From Candidatus Poribacteria bacterium (GTDB lineage Bacteria; Poribacteria; WGA-4E; WGA-3G): a DNA stretch of 57,521 nucleotides. Each line of letters starts with the position of its first letter. The first letter of the stretch is position 1. The notes below the pieces were generated by a model. The model was not told where the DNA came from and did no database searches. It saw only the letters and a list, made by a program, of their open reading frames with translations. This document shows positions 44,957 to 53,414 of this stretch, one piece after another. The stretch covers positions 1 through 57,521 of the forward strand of contig JAPPES010000108.1 of the NCBI GenBank assembly GCA_028824125.1, given 5' to 3'. The position numbers were made by a program, and so were the translations under genes.

Positions 44957-45111
44957 TATAGCAGACTTTAGAATTAATTGGACAGTATGTTCGGTTAGGA
45001 AACCGAACATACCAGGGGTGTTGAGCATCAAACTGTTAGTTTGTGTCCGCATCTGCACAAACTAACAGTTTATGCTACAGAAGTGTCCCATTAATTATAG
45101 GTTTTACTATA
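44957..45111. repeat. TATAGTA-family element, GGTTCGG core
   Basis: 155 bp from TATAGCAGACTTTAGAATTA to AATTATAGGTTTTACTATA, with a TTCGGTTAGGAAACCGAA hairpin and ACTAACAGTTTGT palindromes. It is the reverse orientation of the copy at 48771-48903. It ends eight bases from the stop codon of the propeller gene. Confidence 0.8.
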
Positions 45112-45119
45112 AAATCAAA

Positions 45120-46079
45120 TCATTTTCCTTCCCAAAATCCGATTGATACGGTAGAGGGCTGCGGAATAGCATTTGCAAAACGCATCTCACCAGTTGCTGT
45201 CCATTTGCTAACTTGCCCTGTGAATGTAACACCAAGCATATCAGCAATCCAGATTTCACCATCTGCAGGTGAATAGGTTACCGCGACAATTGCTGCTCCG
45301 ACCTCAAATCCTTTAACTTTTGTCCCTGTTGACGATAAATTGATCAACGTTGTGTTATTTCCTGCCACCCATACACTTCCATCTTTTGGATTGACACTGG
45401 GTGAAACCGGGTTAAGAATATCGGTTATTTTTACCAATTCTTCTCCATTAGGAGAGTAACGGACAACGATACTTGCCTGCGTATCTGCTATCCAGACATT
45501 CCCTTGGTAGTCTACTGATAAACCGCCTTTCGGTTCGTTCAGCGGTGGCGCATTTGCAAGCAGATTTCCATTTGCATCATAACGTGCAATTGGTCCTTTT
45601 CCATCCGTTATCCAGCAGCTGCCATCTTTTGGGTTGACAGCCACATTGAATCTGCCCGAGTCAAGATTCGCAGGTCCGTCGGACGGAATTACTTGGGCAA
45701 GAATATTTTGTCCGTCAGCAGAGACTTTTCGTACACCGTCAAGTCCAGCGATCCAAACCGTCCCATCAGTCGGGTTAACAGAGATTCCTGTAGGTGCTTT
45801 AATCTCAGGGGTTTGTGTGAATTTATTGGCCGCCGGATCATACCTGAAAACAACATTATTTGCAGGAACTGCAATCCAAACGACTCCATTGACCGGATTG
45901 ACTTCAACGTCACTCGCGTTTGTTAAACCTTCAATAGCAGAAGGATCTGCTGCACCATTTGCATGTAATTTATAGACAGTATCTCCACCACTGACAACCC
46001 AACATTCACCATTATATTCACCGTGACCGGTAGCGACACACATCAGGAACAGCATCACTACCCATATCATTTTTTTCAT
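45120..46079 (-). CDS. Secreted beta-propeller protein (NHL/Vgb-like)
   Basis: 319 residues. A signal peptide (MIWVVMLFLMCVATGHG) is followed by six or seven propeller repeats of about 45 residues, with the signature VNPxDGxVWIA (ISVNPTDGTVWIAGLDGV, SVNPKDGSVWVAGNN, LSVDYQGNVWIADTQ). This resembles NHL and streptogramin-lyase-like propellers. No catalytic residues can be assigned, so it is probably an extracellular binding protein. AGAGGA lies before the ATG. Confidence 0.82.
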   Translation of the reverse strand: MKKMIWVVMLFLMCVATGHGEYNGECWVVSGGDTVYKLHANGAADPSAIEGLTNASDVEVNPVNGVVWIAVPANNVVFRYDPAANKFTQTPEIKAPTGISVNPTDGTVWIAGLDGVRKVSADGQNILAQVIPSDGPANLDSGRFNVAVNPKDGSCWITDGKGPIARYDANGNLLANAPPLNEPKGGLSVDYQGNVWIADTQASIVVRYSPNGEELVKITDILNPVSPSVNPKDGSVWVAGNNTTLINLSSTGTKVKGFEVGAAIVAVTYSPADGEIWIADMLGVTFTGQVSKWTATGEMRFANAIPQPSTVSIGFWEGK

Positions 46080-46428
46080 TACTCGTCCATCCTCTTTACC
46101 TTTAGAATATAGGTTTTAATAAATTTCATATATAATAAAACGCATCGTTTAGATTTTAGCATTTTTCAATGTAATTTTCAAGGTATTTTGTGTGAAAATG
46201 AGTGACAGTGATTTCGTGATTAATCGTCTTACGAACAATAGTAGCAAATGTGATGCCAATTAAAGTTAACGTTAGACAGTGTGGGACCGCCACAAGTTCT
46301 TTGGACGATAGTCGAATTTATTGTTAGAAAATGAACATAGTTGTCTATAATTTGAACACTTAATGGTTCAGCCAATAAATGCGGAGCGAAACCTGACCGA
46401 CAACTACTCAGCGATAGTCAGAAAATAA
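46080..46428. other. Intergenic region without recognisable gene
   Basis: About 350 bp between the propeller gene start and the terminator of the LamG gene. It is AT-rich, with no open frame with protein-like features. It should hold the propeller gene promoter, but I cannot assign one with confidence. Confidence 0.4.
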
Positions 46429-46456
46429 ATAGGGACAGCATAGAAGCTGTCCCTAT
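46429..46456 (-). terminator. Intrinsic terminator of the LamG gene
   Basis: Perfect 11-bp stem (ATAGGGACAGC / GCTGTCCCTAT) with a six-base loop. On the minus strand it is followed by the T-rich ATTTATTTTC. It lies 20 bp past the stop codon at 46477. Confidence 0.75.
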
Positions 46457-46476
46457 ATTGTATATACGTTGTAGAA

Positions 46477-47274
46477 TTAGTCGCGATGCGTCTTCAATTT
46501 TCCCCACGTTGTTGCCAGTTTATCTTTTGGCTCAACAGGTAGGAGCAGACCATCTTTAACATCATTAACATCATCTACGCTGAGAGCTCTGTTGAAGATA
46601 TAGAGATCATCGAGATGGAACGTAGCAGCCCTATACCTGGGACTTTTACCGATATACAATTTATCCGCACCCTGGGCAATTGCGGCAGGAATGTCGTTAT
46701 ATTCGGCTTTTGCCACTCCATCTACATAAAAGGTTAATTTTGTTCCTGCTCTAACGCCAGCAATGTGATACCATTTTTTGGTTGCAAACTGGGTGTTGTT
46801 ACCATCGGGACCAACGTAACCAGCACCTTTGTTACCTGGGTTAAACCGGTAGTGAATCCCTAATTCAGCAGGCCGTACCCAGATACCGGGTGAACGATCT
46901 TCACCTGGAGCAGGCTTAGCAATTATTTGGCTCCAAGCACCGTTTGAACCTTGAATGAAGTTGATCCAAAAAACATAACTGTTATCTTGATATTCTGCTA
47001 ACTCTTGGAAAGATTCAACCTGGACGCTTGCGTTCTGGTCTATGATTTCCAGAGATCCTGCTCCGTGTACCTTCTCATCGGTTGTTATTTCTGCACCATC
47101 AGTAAGTGCACCGTCATTCCCTCCGCCAGTTCCATCTTTAACCGTTCCGCCACTTTCTCTATCAAAACCGAGGTAGAGAATCAAACCATCATCACTAACA
47201 GCAGCGTGTGACGACAATTGCCCTCCCCACATAATGGTAAGGGTTGCAATACATAGATACGTAAGCAATTTCAT
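46477..47274 (-). CDS. Secreted LamG-domain protein
   Basis: 265 residues from ATG 47274 (AAAGGAGG upstream). A signal peptide (LLTYLCIATLTIMWGGQLSS, cleavage near HAA) is followed by a concanavalin-like LamG domain: DGLILYLGFDRESGGTVKD, GAGSLEIIDQ, FATKKWYHIAGVRAG, LTFYVDGVAKAEY, FHLDDLYIFNRALS. This is a carbohydrate or protein-binding fold, common in Poribacteria-type genomes. No enzymatic domain is attached. Confidence 0.88.
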   Translation of the reverse strand: MKLLTYLCIATLTIMWGGQLSSHAAVSDDGLILYLGFDRESGGTVKDGTGGGNDGALTDGAEITTDEKVHGAGSLEIIDQNASVQVESFQELAEYQDNSYVFWINFIQGSNGAWSQIIAKPAPGEDRSPGIWVRPAELGIHYRFNPGNKGAGYVGPDGNNTQFATKKWYHIAGVRAGTKLTFYVDGVAKAEYNDIPAAIAQGADKLYIGKSPRYRAATFHLDDLYIFNRALSVDDVNDVKDGLLLPVEPKDKLATTWGKLKTHRD

Positions 47275-47426
47275 TGTGAATACCTCCTTTAAGGGGCACA
47301 AATAAGTTTAATGTTACAGTTACGGATCGTTGCAGGTGATCCGTATATTACTTTACAACTTAAACTATTTTATCAAAAACAATTAAATTAATCAAGTAAA
47401 ATTTGAAATTAATTGCAGTTCACACC

Positions 47427-47455
47427 TTGATTTTTTTCAATGCTCTCTGTATAAT
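47427..47455 (+). promoter_or_regulatory. Sigma70-type promoter of the FMN reductase gene
   Basis: TTGATT (47427-47432), 17-base spacer, perfect TATAAT (47450-47455), about 57 bases before the ATG at 47512. Confidence 0.7.
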
Positions 47456-47511
47456 TGAAGTAGTGAAAAAGAAGTTGTACAAATTTTCAATTTTCCCAAA
47501 TTAGGACTAAA

Positions 47512-48081
47512 ATGCCAAACAGTGATAACCATCCCATCTATGTCGTCGGTTTATGTGGCAGTCTACGACAAGGTAGCACCACACATGCAGCATTGACGAT
47601 TGCCCTTGCAGGGGCGAGAGAGGTCGGCGCAGAAGTGGAATTGTTAGATTTGAATGAATACCAACTCATTTTCCACGGCGCAGTTGCAGACGAATCTGAA
47701 TATCCGTCCGATGTTTTCAAACTTAAGGAAAAGGTGAAACGCGCGCACGGTATTCTTCTTGGCACTCCGGAATACCATGGGAGTTTCAGTGGTGTTCTCA
47801 AAAACGCATTAGACCTGATGAGGTATGAAGAATTTGAAAATAAAGTTGTAGGGTTAATCGGTGTTTCGGGCGGTAGGATGGGTGCAGGAAATGCATTGTC
47901 AATGTTAAGAACAGTAGGGGCAACACTACGCGCATGGGTTATTCCTAACGATGTTTCAATCCCTCGTGCTTCTGAAGCTTTTGATGAAAACGGCGATTTA
48001 TACGACCCAGAAATGACAGAGCGCGTTAAAGCGGTCGGACGCCAAGTCACCCAATTTGCTGCCCTCTGTAATTCAAGATAG
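47512..48081 (+). CDS. NAD(P)H-dependent FMN reductase
   Basis: 189 residues, flavodoxin-like fold. The FMN phosphate loop is GLCGSLRQGSTT (about 13-24), followed by GTPEYHGSFSGVLKNALDLM and GVSGGRMGAG, all typical of the NADPH_FMN_red family (azoreductase/SsuE/chromate-reductase type). It probably reduces free FMN or quinones. It has its own promoter at 47427-47455. RNase HIII follows 13 bp after the stop, so the two are probably cotranscribed. Confidence 0.9.
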   Translation: MPNSDNHPIYVVGLCGSLRQGSTTHAALTIALAGAREVGAEVELLDLNEYQLIFHGAVADESEYPSDVFKLKEKVKRAHGILLGTPEYHGSFSGVLKNALDLMRYEEFENKVVGLIGVSGGRMGAGNALSMLRTVGATLRAWVIPNDVSIPRASEAFDENGDLYDPEMTERVKAVGRQVTQFAALCNSR

Positions 48082-48094
48082 ATATAGACATAAT

Positions 48095-48751
48095 ATGAAT
48101 AATATACATAATTGGCAAGAATGGATAGGTACAGATGAGGCGGGAAAAGGCGATTACTTCGGTCCGCTTGTGGTTGCAGGTGTTTACGTAAACGCTGAAT
48201 GCCGTGAGGAATTTTTGGAAAAAGGTATTTCTGATGGGAAAGAAGTCTCAATTCCACGCGTCCAAAAACTCGCTGCGTGGATGTGGAAACACTATGAACA
48301 ACACATCGTTGTTGAGCAAAAAATGCCAGCGGAGTACAATTCTTTCTATGAATCACTCAAAAAGCGCGGTCAAAATCTAAATACGATGCTTGCAAAACTA
48401 CATGTTGAGGTTATTCAAACGCTTGCTAACCGCATGGGAGCGAAGCACGCGCTTGTGGATAAATTTGCGAATAATGATGTGATCACACCACAGTTAACAG
48501 AACGAGATATAAAGATAAAGCAGGAAACTAAAGCAGAAAGAGACATCGCAGTGGCTGCTGCTTCAGTAATAGCACGTGATGCTTTCCTGAGAGGTATAGA
48601 ATCATTATCTCAAGAATACGATTTGCGGTTGCCGAGAGGGGCATATCAGGTTACAGAGGCGGGAAAAGAATTTATAAAATTGCACGGATCCGATGCACTA
48701 CGGAACGTGGCAAAACTCCATTTTCGTTTAACAAAGGTTGTTCTCACCTAA
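48095..48751 (+). CDS. rnhC: Ribonuclease HIII (catalytic domain only)
   Basis: 218 residues from ATG 48095. The RNase HII/HIII catalytic motif WIGTDEAGKGDYFGPLVVAG (GKGDYFGP is the HIII variant) carries the DE metal pair; further acidic residues lie in HALVDKFAN and VIARDAFLRG. It removes RNA from RNA-DNA hybrids. RNase HIII proteins normally carry an N-terminal TBP-like substrate-binding domain of about 80 residues; here the catalytic motif starts at residue 10, so that domain is absent. The frame upstream (from 48056) does not encode it. Confidence 0.85.
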   Translation: MNNIHNWQEWIGTDEAGKGDYFGPLVVAGVYVNAECREEFLEKGISDGKEVSIPRVQKLAAWMWKHYEQHIVVEQKMPAEYNSFYESLKKRGQNLNTMLAKLHVEVIQTLANRMGAKHALVDKFANNDVITPQLTERDIKIKQETKAERDIAVAAASVIARDAFLRGIESLSQEYDLRLPRGAYQVTEAGKEFIKLHGSDALRNVAKLHFRLTKVVLT

Positions 48752-48770
48752 ATTCAACCAAACAAGGATT

Positions 48771-48903
48771 TATAGTAAAACCTATAATTAATGGGACACT
48801 TCCTATAGCATAAACTGTTAGTTTGATGCTCAACACCCCCGGTAGGTTCGGTTTCCTAACCGAACCGAACATAATGTCCAAATTAATTCTAAAGTCTACT
48901 ATA
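48771..48903. repeat. TATAGTA-family element, complete GGTTCGG-core copy
   Basis: 133 bp. Ends TATAGTAAAACCTATAATTA and TAATTCTAAAGTCTACTATA are imperfect inverted repeats of about 25 bp. The core is GGTTCGGTTTCCTAACCGAACC. It lies 19 bp after the rnhC stop. Confidence 0.85.
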
Positions 48904-48958
48904 CAAGTGTTCTGGATCCGAAATTAGGCGTCTATAGCCAGTGCAAGGATTAGTAGCG

Positions 48959-50152
48959 ATGCATTATACCGAAAAGTTATTTATTATTCATTACGCTGAA
49001 GTTGGGTTGAAAGGGAAAAATAGAGTGTTTTTTGAAAAGAAACTCGCGCAAAACATTAAACGTTCACTGCGCGGCACAGGTTATGCAAAAGTCCAAAGAC
49101 TTCACGATAGGATCGTTGTGCATCTTAAGCAAGAGACAGATATTGCTGAAATTGAAAAACGGCTGCGCGGGGTTATGGGTATTGCACATTTTGAACTTGT
49201 TTATCGAGCAGCAAAAGATATTGCTGCAATAAAAGACACTGCTTTGCAGCTGACCGAAGGGAAAACTTTTGAGACGCTAAAAGTTGAAACTAAGCGTTCC
49301 GACAAATCCTTTCCGTTAACTTCGCCAGAAATTAGCAGTGAGGTAGGGGCGCACTTGATTCAACAGACTGGCGCTCGGGCAGATATGCATAACCCCGACC
49401 TGCGGGTATGGGTAGATGTATCACATCACAATGTCTACATTTATACGGACAAGCTTCGAGGTATAGGAGGACTGCCGGTCGGTGTTAGTGGTAAAGTTCT
49501 TGTGATGCTTTCTGGTGGAATTGATTCTCCCGTTGCAGCGTGGCAAATGATTAAACGCGGCGCAAAAGCCGTTTTTATTCATTTCTACAGTTACCCTTAT
49601 ACTGATAAGGCGTCTTTGGAAAAGGTGATGGAACTGACGAATATTTTGGCAGAGTCAAACTACCGAAGTATAATTTATCTGGTACCATTTGCAGAACTTC
49701 AACAAACTATCGTAGCAGAAACACCTGCACCGTTTCGAGTTTTGCTGTATCGGCGTATGATGACGCGCATTGCACAACGTGTTGCTGCTTTTGTTGAAGC
49801 GGAGGCGCTCGTTACAGGTGAAAGCCTCGGTCAGGTAGCTTCACAAACACTTACAAACCTCCGGGCAATTGAAGCGATTGCAGACATACCGATTCTCCGT
49901 CCGCTTATCGGTGACGATAAGGCTGATATTATCGCAAAAGCAAAACAGATAGGCACTTTTGAAGTTTCTACGCTCCCACACCAGGATTGTTGCTCTCTTT
50001 TTGTTCCGAAGCATCCCGCAACGCACGCATCAGTTGCTGAGTTAGAAAAAGCAGAGGAAGGTCTTGATATAGCAGCTCTCGTGGAAGCAGCAGTGGATCG
50101 GATTGAAAAGAAAATTGTAAGTTTTTCTTATGAAAATGGGGCACTTCTGTAG
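48959..50152 (+). CDS. thiI: tRNA sulfurtransferase / thiamine biosynthesis protein ThiI
   Basis: 397 residues from ATG 48959 (AAGGA nine bases upstream; GTG 48941 would place that site inside the gene). The N-terminal ferredoxin-like and THUMP domains (about 1-165) include YAEVGLKGKNR. The PP-loop ATP-binding motif is LSGGIDSPVAAW (about 184-195), and the C-terminal PHQDCCSLFVPKHPAT holds the sulfur-accepting cysteine region. It makes 4-thiouridine at tRNA position 8; there is no rhodanese domain, as in Bacillus-type ThiI. The last codons and the TAG stop lie in repeat sequence (50138-50219), so the C-terminus may be altered. Confidence 0.9.
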   Translation: MHYTEKLFIIHYAEVGLKGKNRVFFEKKLAQNIKRSLRGTGYAKVQRLHDRIVVHLKQETDIAEIEKRLRGVMGIAHFELVYRAAKDIAAIKDTALQLTEGKTFETLKVETKRSDKSFPLTSPEISSEVGAHLIQQTGARADMHNPDLRVWVDVSHHNVYIYTDKLRGIGGLPVGVSGKVLVMLSGGIDSPVAAWQMIKRGAKAVFIHFYSYPYTDKASLEKVMELTNILAESNYRSIIYLVPFAELQQTIVAETPAPFRVLLYRRMMTRIAQRVAAFVEAEALVTGESLGQVASQTLTNLRAIEAIADIPILRPLIGDDKADIIAKAKQIGTFEVSTLPHQDCCSLFVPKHPATHASVAELEKAEEGLDIAALVEAAVDRIEKKIVSFSYENGALL

Positions 50153-50219
50153 CATAAACTGTATGAAAATTAAGAAAATAAATGGGTAATGTGGCGAGGT
50201 AATTGTGGATTTCACTATA
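50138..50219. repeat. Truncated TATAGTA-family element overlapping the thiI 3' end
   Basis: GGGGCACTTCTGTAGCATAA matches the internal left part of the copy at 48771; the end GTGGATTTCACTATA matches the family right end. It supplies the last thiI codons and stop, and ends 11 bp before the next gene. Confidence 0.7.
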
Positions 50220-50230
50220 AATTAAAAATC

Positions 50231-51223
50231 ATGGAAAAAATCTTACTCATTCGCCTCAGTTCACTCGGAGATATCGTGTTGACAACCCCAGCAATCCGAG
50301 CTATCCGCGCTCACTTTCCTAACGCTTATATTGCGATGTTAGTCGCAAAACAATCAGCAGATATCCTCCAGCAAAACCCACACCTTAATGAAATAATTGA
50401 ATTTAATAGATCCGCCAAAGACAAGGATACAGGAGAAATGCTACGGATTATCCGTATTTTACGCCAACGGAAATTTGCGTTAACATTCGATTTTCAACGG
50501 AAATTTCGTACGGAGTTGCTAATGTATTTCAGTGGCGCATCTGAACGGATTGGCAAAGGTAAACTTTGTACTATCCGTGTTCCGGAACAGGGGAACAAAC
50601 ATGCAATAGAACACTATTTTGACCTGTTGCATGCAGCTGGCATACCAGCAGAAAATCGTCAATTAGAACTTTTTCTTGCAGAATCTGAACGTGCGGATGT
50701 TCATCACTCTTTTGAAGAAGCGGGTATAGCAGAAATGCAGTTAAAGGTCGGCCTGTTTCCAGGGGCAGGATGGAAATTGCGGGAATGGATGCCAGAACGT
50801 TTCGCTGCTATCGGAGATAGGCTGGTCAGACATTTCAAAGCACAAGTCATCATTTTCGGTGGTCCGAAAGAGATAGACCTGGTCCATACCGTTAGTAACC
50901 TAATGAACGAACCTGCTATTCCATTTGCAGGAAAACTCCACATTCGGCAGTTAGCCGCTTGCATAGAAAGGTGCGACCTTTTTCTCACAAATGACACCGG
51001 CCCGATGCACATTGCATCTGCAGTGGGAACACCTACCGTAGCACTGTTCGGTCCTGGCAATCATATCCGATTCCAACCGCTCGGGGACTCCCACACAGTT
51101 ATCCGCCATGATGTACCGTGCAGTCCGTGTAAACAGTTTACAGATAAGTGCAAAGATAATATCTGCATGAAACAGATCTCGGTTGATGAAGTGTGGGATT
51201 CTATCTGCCAAATGATTGGGTGA
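50231..51223 (+). CDS. Glycosyltransferase family 9 (heptosyltransferase-like)
   Basis: 330 residues from ATG 50231; the frame opens earlier at 50189, but those codons are repeat sequence. The N-terminal motif is LLIRLSSLGDIVLTTPAIRA, the middle GLFPGAGWKLREWMPERF, and the C-terminal nucleotide-sugar site LTNDTGPMHIASAVGTPTVA then LFGP. This is the ADP-heptose:LPS heptosyltransferase (WaaC/WaaF) family, acting on the inner face of the inner membrane in LPS core assembly. It supports a Gram-negative envelope. Which heptosyltransferase it is cannot be told. Confidence 0.88.
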   Translation: MEKILLIRLSSLGDIVLTTPAIRAIRAHFPNAYIAMLVAKQSADILQQNPHLNEIIEFNRSAKDKDTGEMLRIIRILRQRKFALTFDFQRKFRTELLMYFSGASERIGKGKLCTIRVPEQGNKHAIEHYFDLLHAAGIPAENRQLELFLAESERADVHHSFEEAGIAEMQLKVGLFPGAGWKLREWMPERFAAIGDRLVRHFKAQVIIFGGPKEIDLVHTVSNLMNEPAIPFAGKLHIRQLAACIERCDLFLTNDTGPMHIASAVGTPTVALFGPGNHIRFQPLGDSHTVIRHDVPCSPCKQFTDKCKDNICMKQISVDEVWDSICQMIG

Positions 51224-51300
51224 TATTTTATACTGTTAGGGAGATACGCGCGCCTGTGTGAATAGGCACACATAGTAAGAATCAAAATTGGATCAGACAC

Positions 51301-52314
51301 TCAGGCATGTGCCGGAATCTGTTTTTTAGTTGAAGAAATGGGTTCGTCCAAACTCTGCTCATCACCGATTAACTCGCGACAAACATCCGCAATATGACGT
51401 GCGGCACACCCGTTCTGCACAGGTGTCAATTGTCGGAGTTCATCCATATCCAGAACAGAATAGACCTCTTTGCCAAGTGCTAAGCCTACATAGATCGTTG
51501 ATGAATAACTTGTAATCAACGCTTCAGCGTTGGCTATCATCTCTTCAGCACTGCCAGAGGTGTATACGAGTGCGTCGGGTGCTAATTTTTTAATTTCAGC
51601 GGTACGCCGCTCAAACTTTTCATTAGGATGAAGTTTGAAAATCAATTGTCTACCATTGGCAATTTCAAGTGCTTTTTTGATGAACTTTTTCCGATTTTCA
51701 TAACGAAATTTTTCACGTAAATCGGAGGTACAAACAAGCACATATCCTTTATGTGGAAAATCGTTATCGTAGTATTTTTGACAATTGTCAAAATTCGGTA
51801 TACCGGTCACACGAATTTTTTCGGGTTGAACACCTTTGCGAATGAATAACTCACGATAACCTTCGCCAGCAACACAATAATAGTCAAAGTTGTTGCTAAT
51901 CCCGTTTGCAGATGTGCCAGCAAACCATTTTGGAAGGAATTTGAAAGTTTTTACGAGATGGAAGGAAAATCTTTCAGGGTCCGTGATGCCTTCTTGAACG
52001 ACAATCCGTTTTTTGTCTTTAATATTTTTTTGCACTACGAGGTCACTGCAAGTGACGACTAAATCATAATCATGCTGTGTACCACCGTAGGCTATAGGAA
52101 GTTGTTGTTTTTCAAGGTAACGGCGGCATTCGCCAGCCCGTTTATCTCCGATAATTGTAAATTCGACAAGTTTAAGCTTATTAAGAATTTTGATGAATCC
52201 GTCTGCATAAAACGGTGTGAAATACTTATCATATTCAGGTAACTCTTGAGCGATTTGTTGCATTTGTGTTGTAATGTTCATTGAACCGCATATAAACAAA
52301 ATCTTTTTCTTCAT
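51301..52314 (-). CDS. GT-B-like glycan or glycerol-phosphate transferase-like protein
   Basis: 337 residues with no membrane span. The N-terminal Rossmann half is KILFICGSMNITTQMQQIAQ, and the C-terminal half has RQLIFKLHPNEKFE and EEMIANAEALITSYSSTIYV, typical of GT-B folds related to CDP-glycerol transferases and UDP-GlcNAc 2-epimerase. The final tail (SSTKKQIPAHA) is probably disordered. Given its neighbours (PAP2, NeuA-like), a role in surface polysaccharide assembly is likely. The acceptor and donor are unknown. Confidence 0.65.
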   Translation of the reverse strand: MKKKILFICGSMNITTQMQQIAQELPEYDKYFTPFYADGFIKILNKLKLVEFTIIGDKRAGECRRYLEKQQLPIAYGGTQHDYDLVVTCSDLVVQKNIKDKKRIVVQEGITDPERFSFHLVKTFKFLPKWFAGTSANGISNNFDYYCVAGEGYRELFIRKGVQPEKIRVTGIPNFDNCQKYYDNDFPHKGYVLVCTSDLREKFRYENRKKFIKKALEIANGRQLIFKLHPNEKFERRTAEIKKLAPDALVYTSGSAEEMIANAEALITSYSSTIYVGLALGKEVYSVLDMDELRQLTPVQNGCAARHIADVCRELIGDEQSLDEPISSTKKQIPAHA

Positions 52315-52355
52315 TAGAAATCACCTTTTAAGTTCGTTGTAAAATAGCATCTTTA

Positions 52356-52895
52356 CTACATGGCAAACCACATTCCTATCTCAGCAGTGCAAATTCCAAG
52401 CAATGCACCTGCAAGGACATCAGTGGGATAGTGTACTCCGAGATATACACGTGCTACACCGACCATTGCCGCCCAAATAAACGTTCCAATTTGTAGTGCT
52501 GGAATCTGGAAGAAGCTTGATAGCAATGTCATTACAAGGAACGCCGAAGCCGTATGTCCAGATGGAAAGCTGAACTTATCTGGTGGTCGGACTCGAAAAT
52601 GAACATCATCAATTGTTTCAAAGGGGCGGTCGCGTTTCATCGCCTGTTTAAGAAAGTGGTATAGTAATCCCTTAATTGGGAATGCAACAAATGCAGATAT
52701 TAAAAAAGGTTTACTTAACGCATCCCCATAGTTGCGAAATACATATAGCGCAACAAATGGATAGAGATATCCATTAGCACTCCAAGAGATTAAACGGAAC
52801 GAACGATTCAAAAATCGTTTATCACCCCAACCAAAGATGCGGTGGAATAGCAACGTATCCCATCGCGTAACACTGTTTGTAAATTCTCTTAGCAT
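52356..52895 (-). CDS. PAP2 family membrane phosphatase
   Basis: 179 residues from ATG 52895; TTG 52952 is a longer alternative. All three signature motifs are intact: KQAMKRDRP (83-91), PSGH (111-114) and R149-x5-H155-x3-D159 (ARVYLGVHYPTD). There are about five membrane segments. The family hydrolyses lipid phosphates such as undecaprenyl pyrophosphate or phosphatidic acid at the periplasmic face. In this glycan locus, recycling of the polyprenyl carrier is plausible. Confidence 0.88.
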   Translation of the reverse strand: MLREFTNSVTRWDTLLFHRIFGWGDKRFLNRSFRLISWSANGYLYPFVALYVFRNYGDALSKPFLISAFVAFPIKGLLYHFLKQAMKRDRPFETIDDVHFRVRPPDKFSFPSGHTASAFLVMTLLSSFFQIPALQIGTFIWAAMVGVARVYLGVHYPTDVLAGALLGICTAEIGMWFAM

Positions 52896-52965
52896 AGGTA
52901 ATTGATTAGTGTATGCGCAAGTGGAGCGCACACTACATTTCTGTCCATTCAACCGAGAAATTTGG

Positions 52966-53138
52966 TTAGGACATTAATGTATTTTTCCTCCTTAATCTTT
53001 CCATTGCAGTTTTTTCACCTGGATAAATCCGCTTAACACCATCACCGAGAGAGGATTCAACGGTGCGGATATATTTAATCTATAAACAGGCTGTCCCATA
53101 CCGACATGTTTTTCGCCTATTTGAACAACGCGAGGCAT
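52966..53138 (-). pseudogene. Remnant of a nonulosonic (sialic) acid synthase gene
   Basis: ATG 53138 has AAGGAG upstream and opens MPRVVQIGEKHVGMGQPVY, the usual N-terminus of NeuB-type synthases. The frame then reads unrelated residues to a stop at 52992. In the next frame, from about 53070, IRTVESSLGDGVKRIYPGEK continues to a stop at 52966 and resembles the NeuB segment ALGDGxKRP near the end of the catalytic barrel. An internal deletion plus frameshift has thus left only the ends of the gene, and the SAF (antifreeze-like) domain is missing. It lies next to a CMP-nonulosonate synthetase gene, the expected partner. Confidence 0.6.
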
Positions 53139-53163
53139 GTTTTCTCCTTATGTCTGTCTATTT

Positions 53164-53332
53164 TAACCCAAGTTGCCACCTATTTGCGAATGCTCTTGTC
53201 TGAGGGTTTCTAACCCCGATTTAGAACAGAAAACATAAGACAGAAAACATAAGAATCAGCGGAAATGCCTTGTTTTTTTGGTAAAAAGCAGTGTCCGCCA
53301 TCTCGAAATCTTGTCCGTAGCAACTTAGGTTA
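53164..53332. repeat. Element with TAACCCAAGTTGCCACC...GTAGCAACTTAGGTTA ends
   Basis: 169 bp bounded by inverted repeats of about 16 bp. The interior includes GGTTTCTAACCCCGATTTA, related to the element at 14883, and tandem GAAAACATAAGA units. The right end recurs at 28287, 35137 and 14977. It lies in the 490-bp gap between the PAP2 gene and the cytidylyltransferase gene, upstream of the neuB remnant. Confidence 0.7.
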
Positions 53333-53414
53333 TTTTAGTGTCTCTGAATGCGATTTCAATAATATAACGTAAGTTCGGGCCAAGCAATCTTTTGTAGCGC
53401 AAACTTTTAGTTTG

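Noticed and set aside
47538..48356. 272-codon minus-strand frame opposite the FMN reductase and RNase HIII genes
   Set aside because: It is antisense to two genes with clear family motifs and has no start signal or domain of its own.
52992..53138. A complete 48-residue small protein gene with strong Shine-Dalgarno
   Set aside because: Only the first 19 residues look like protein (NeuB N-terminus), and the following frame-shifted NeuB-like segment shows that it is a remnant.
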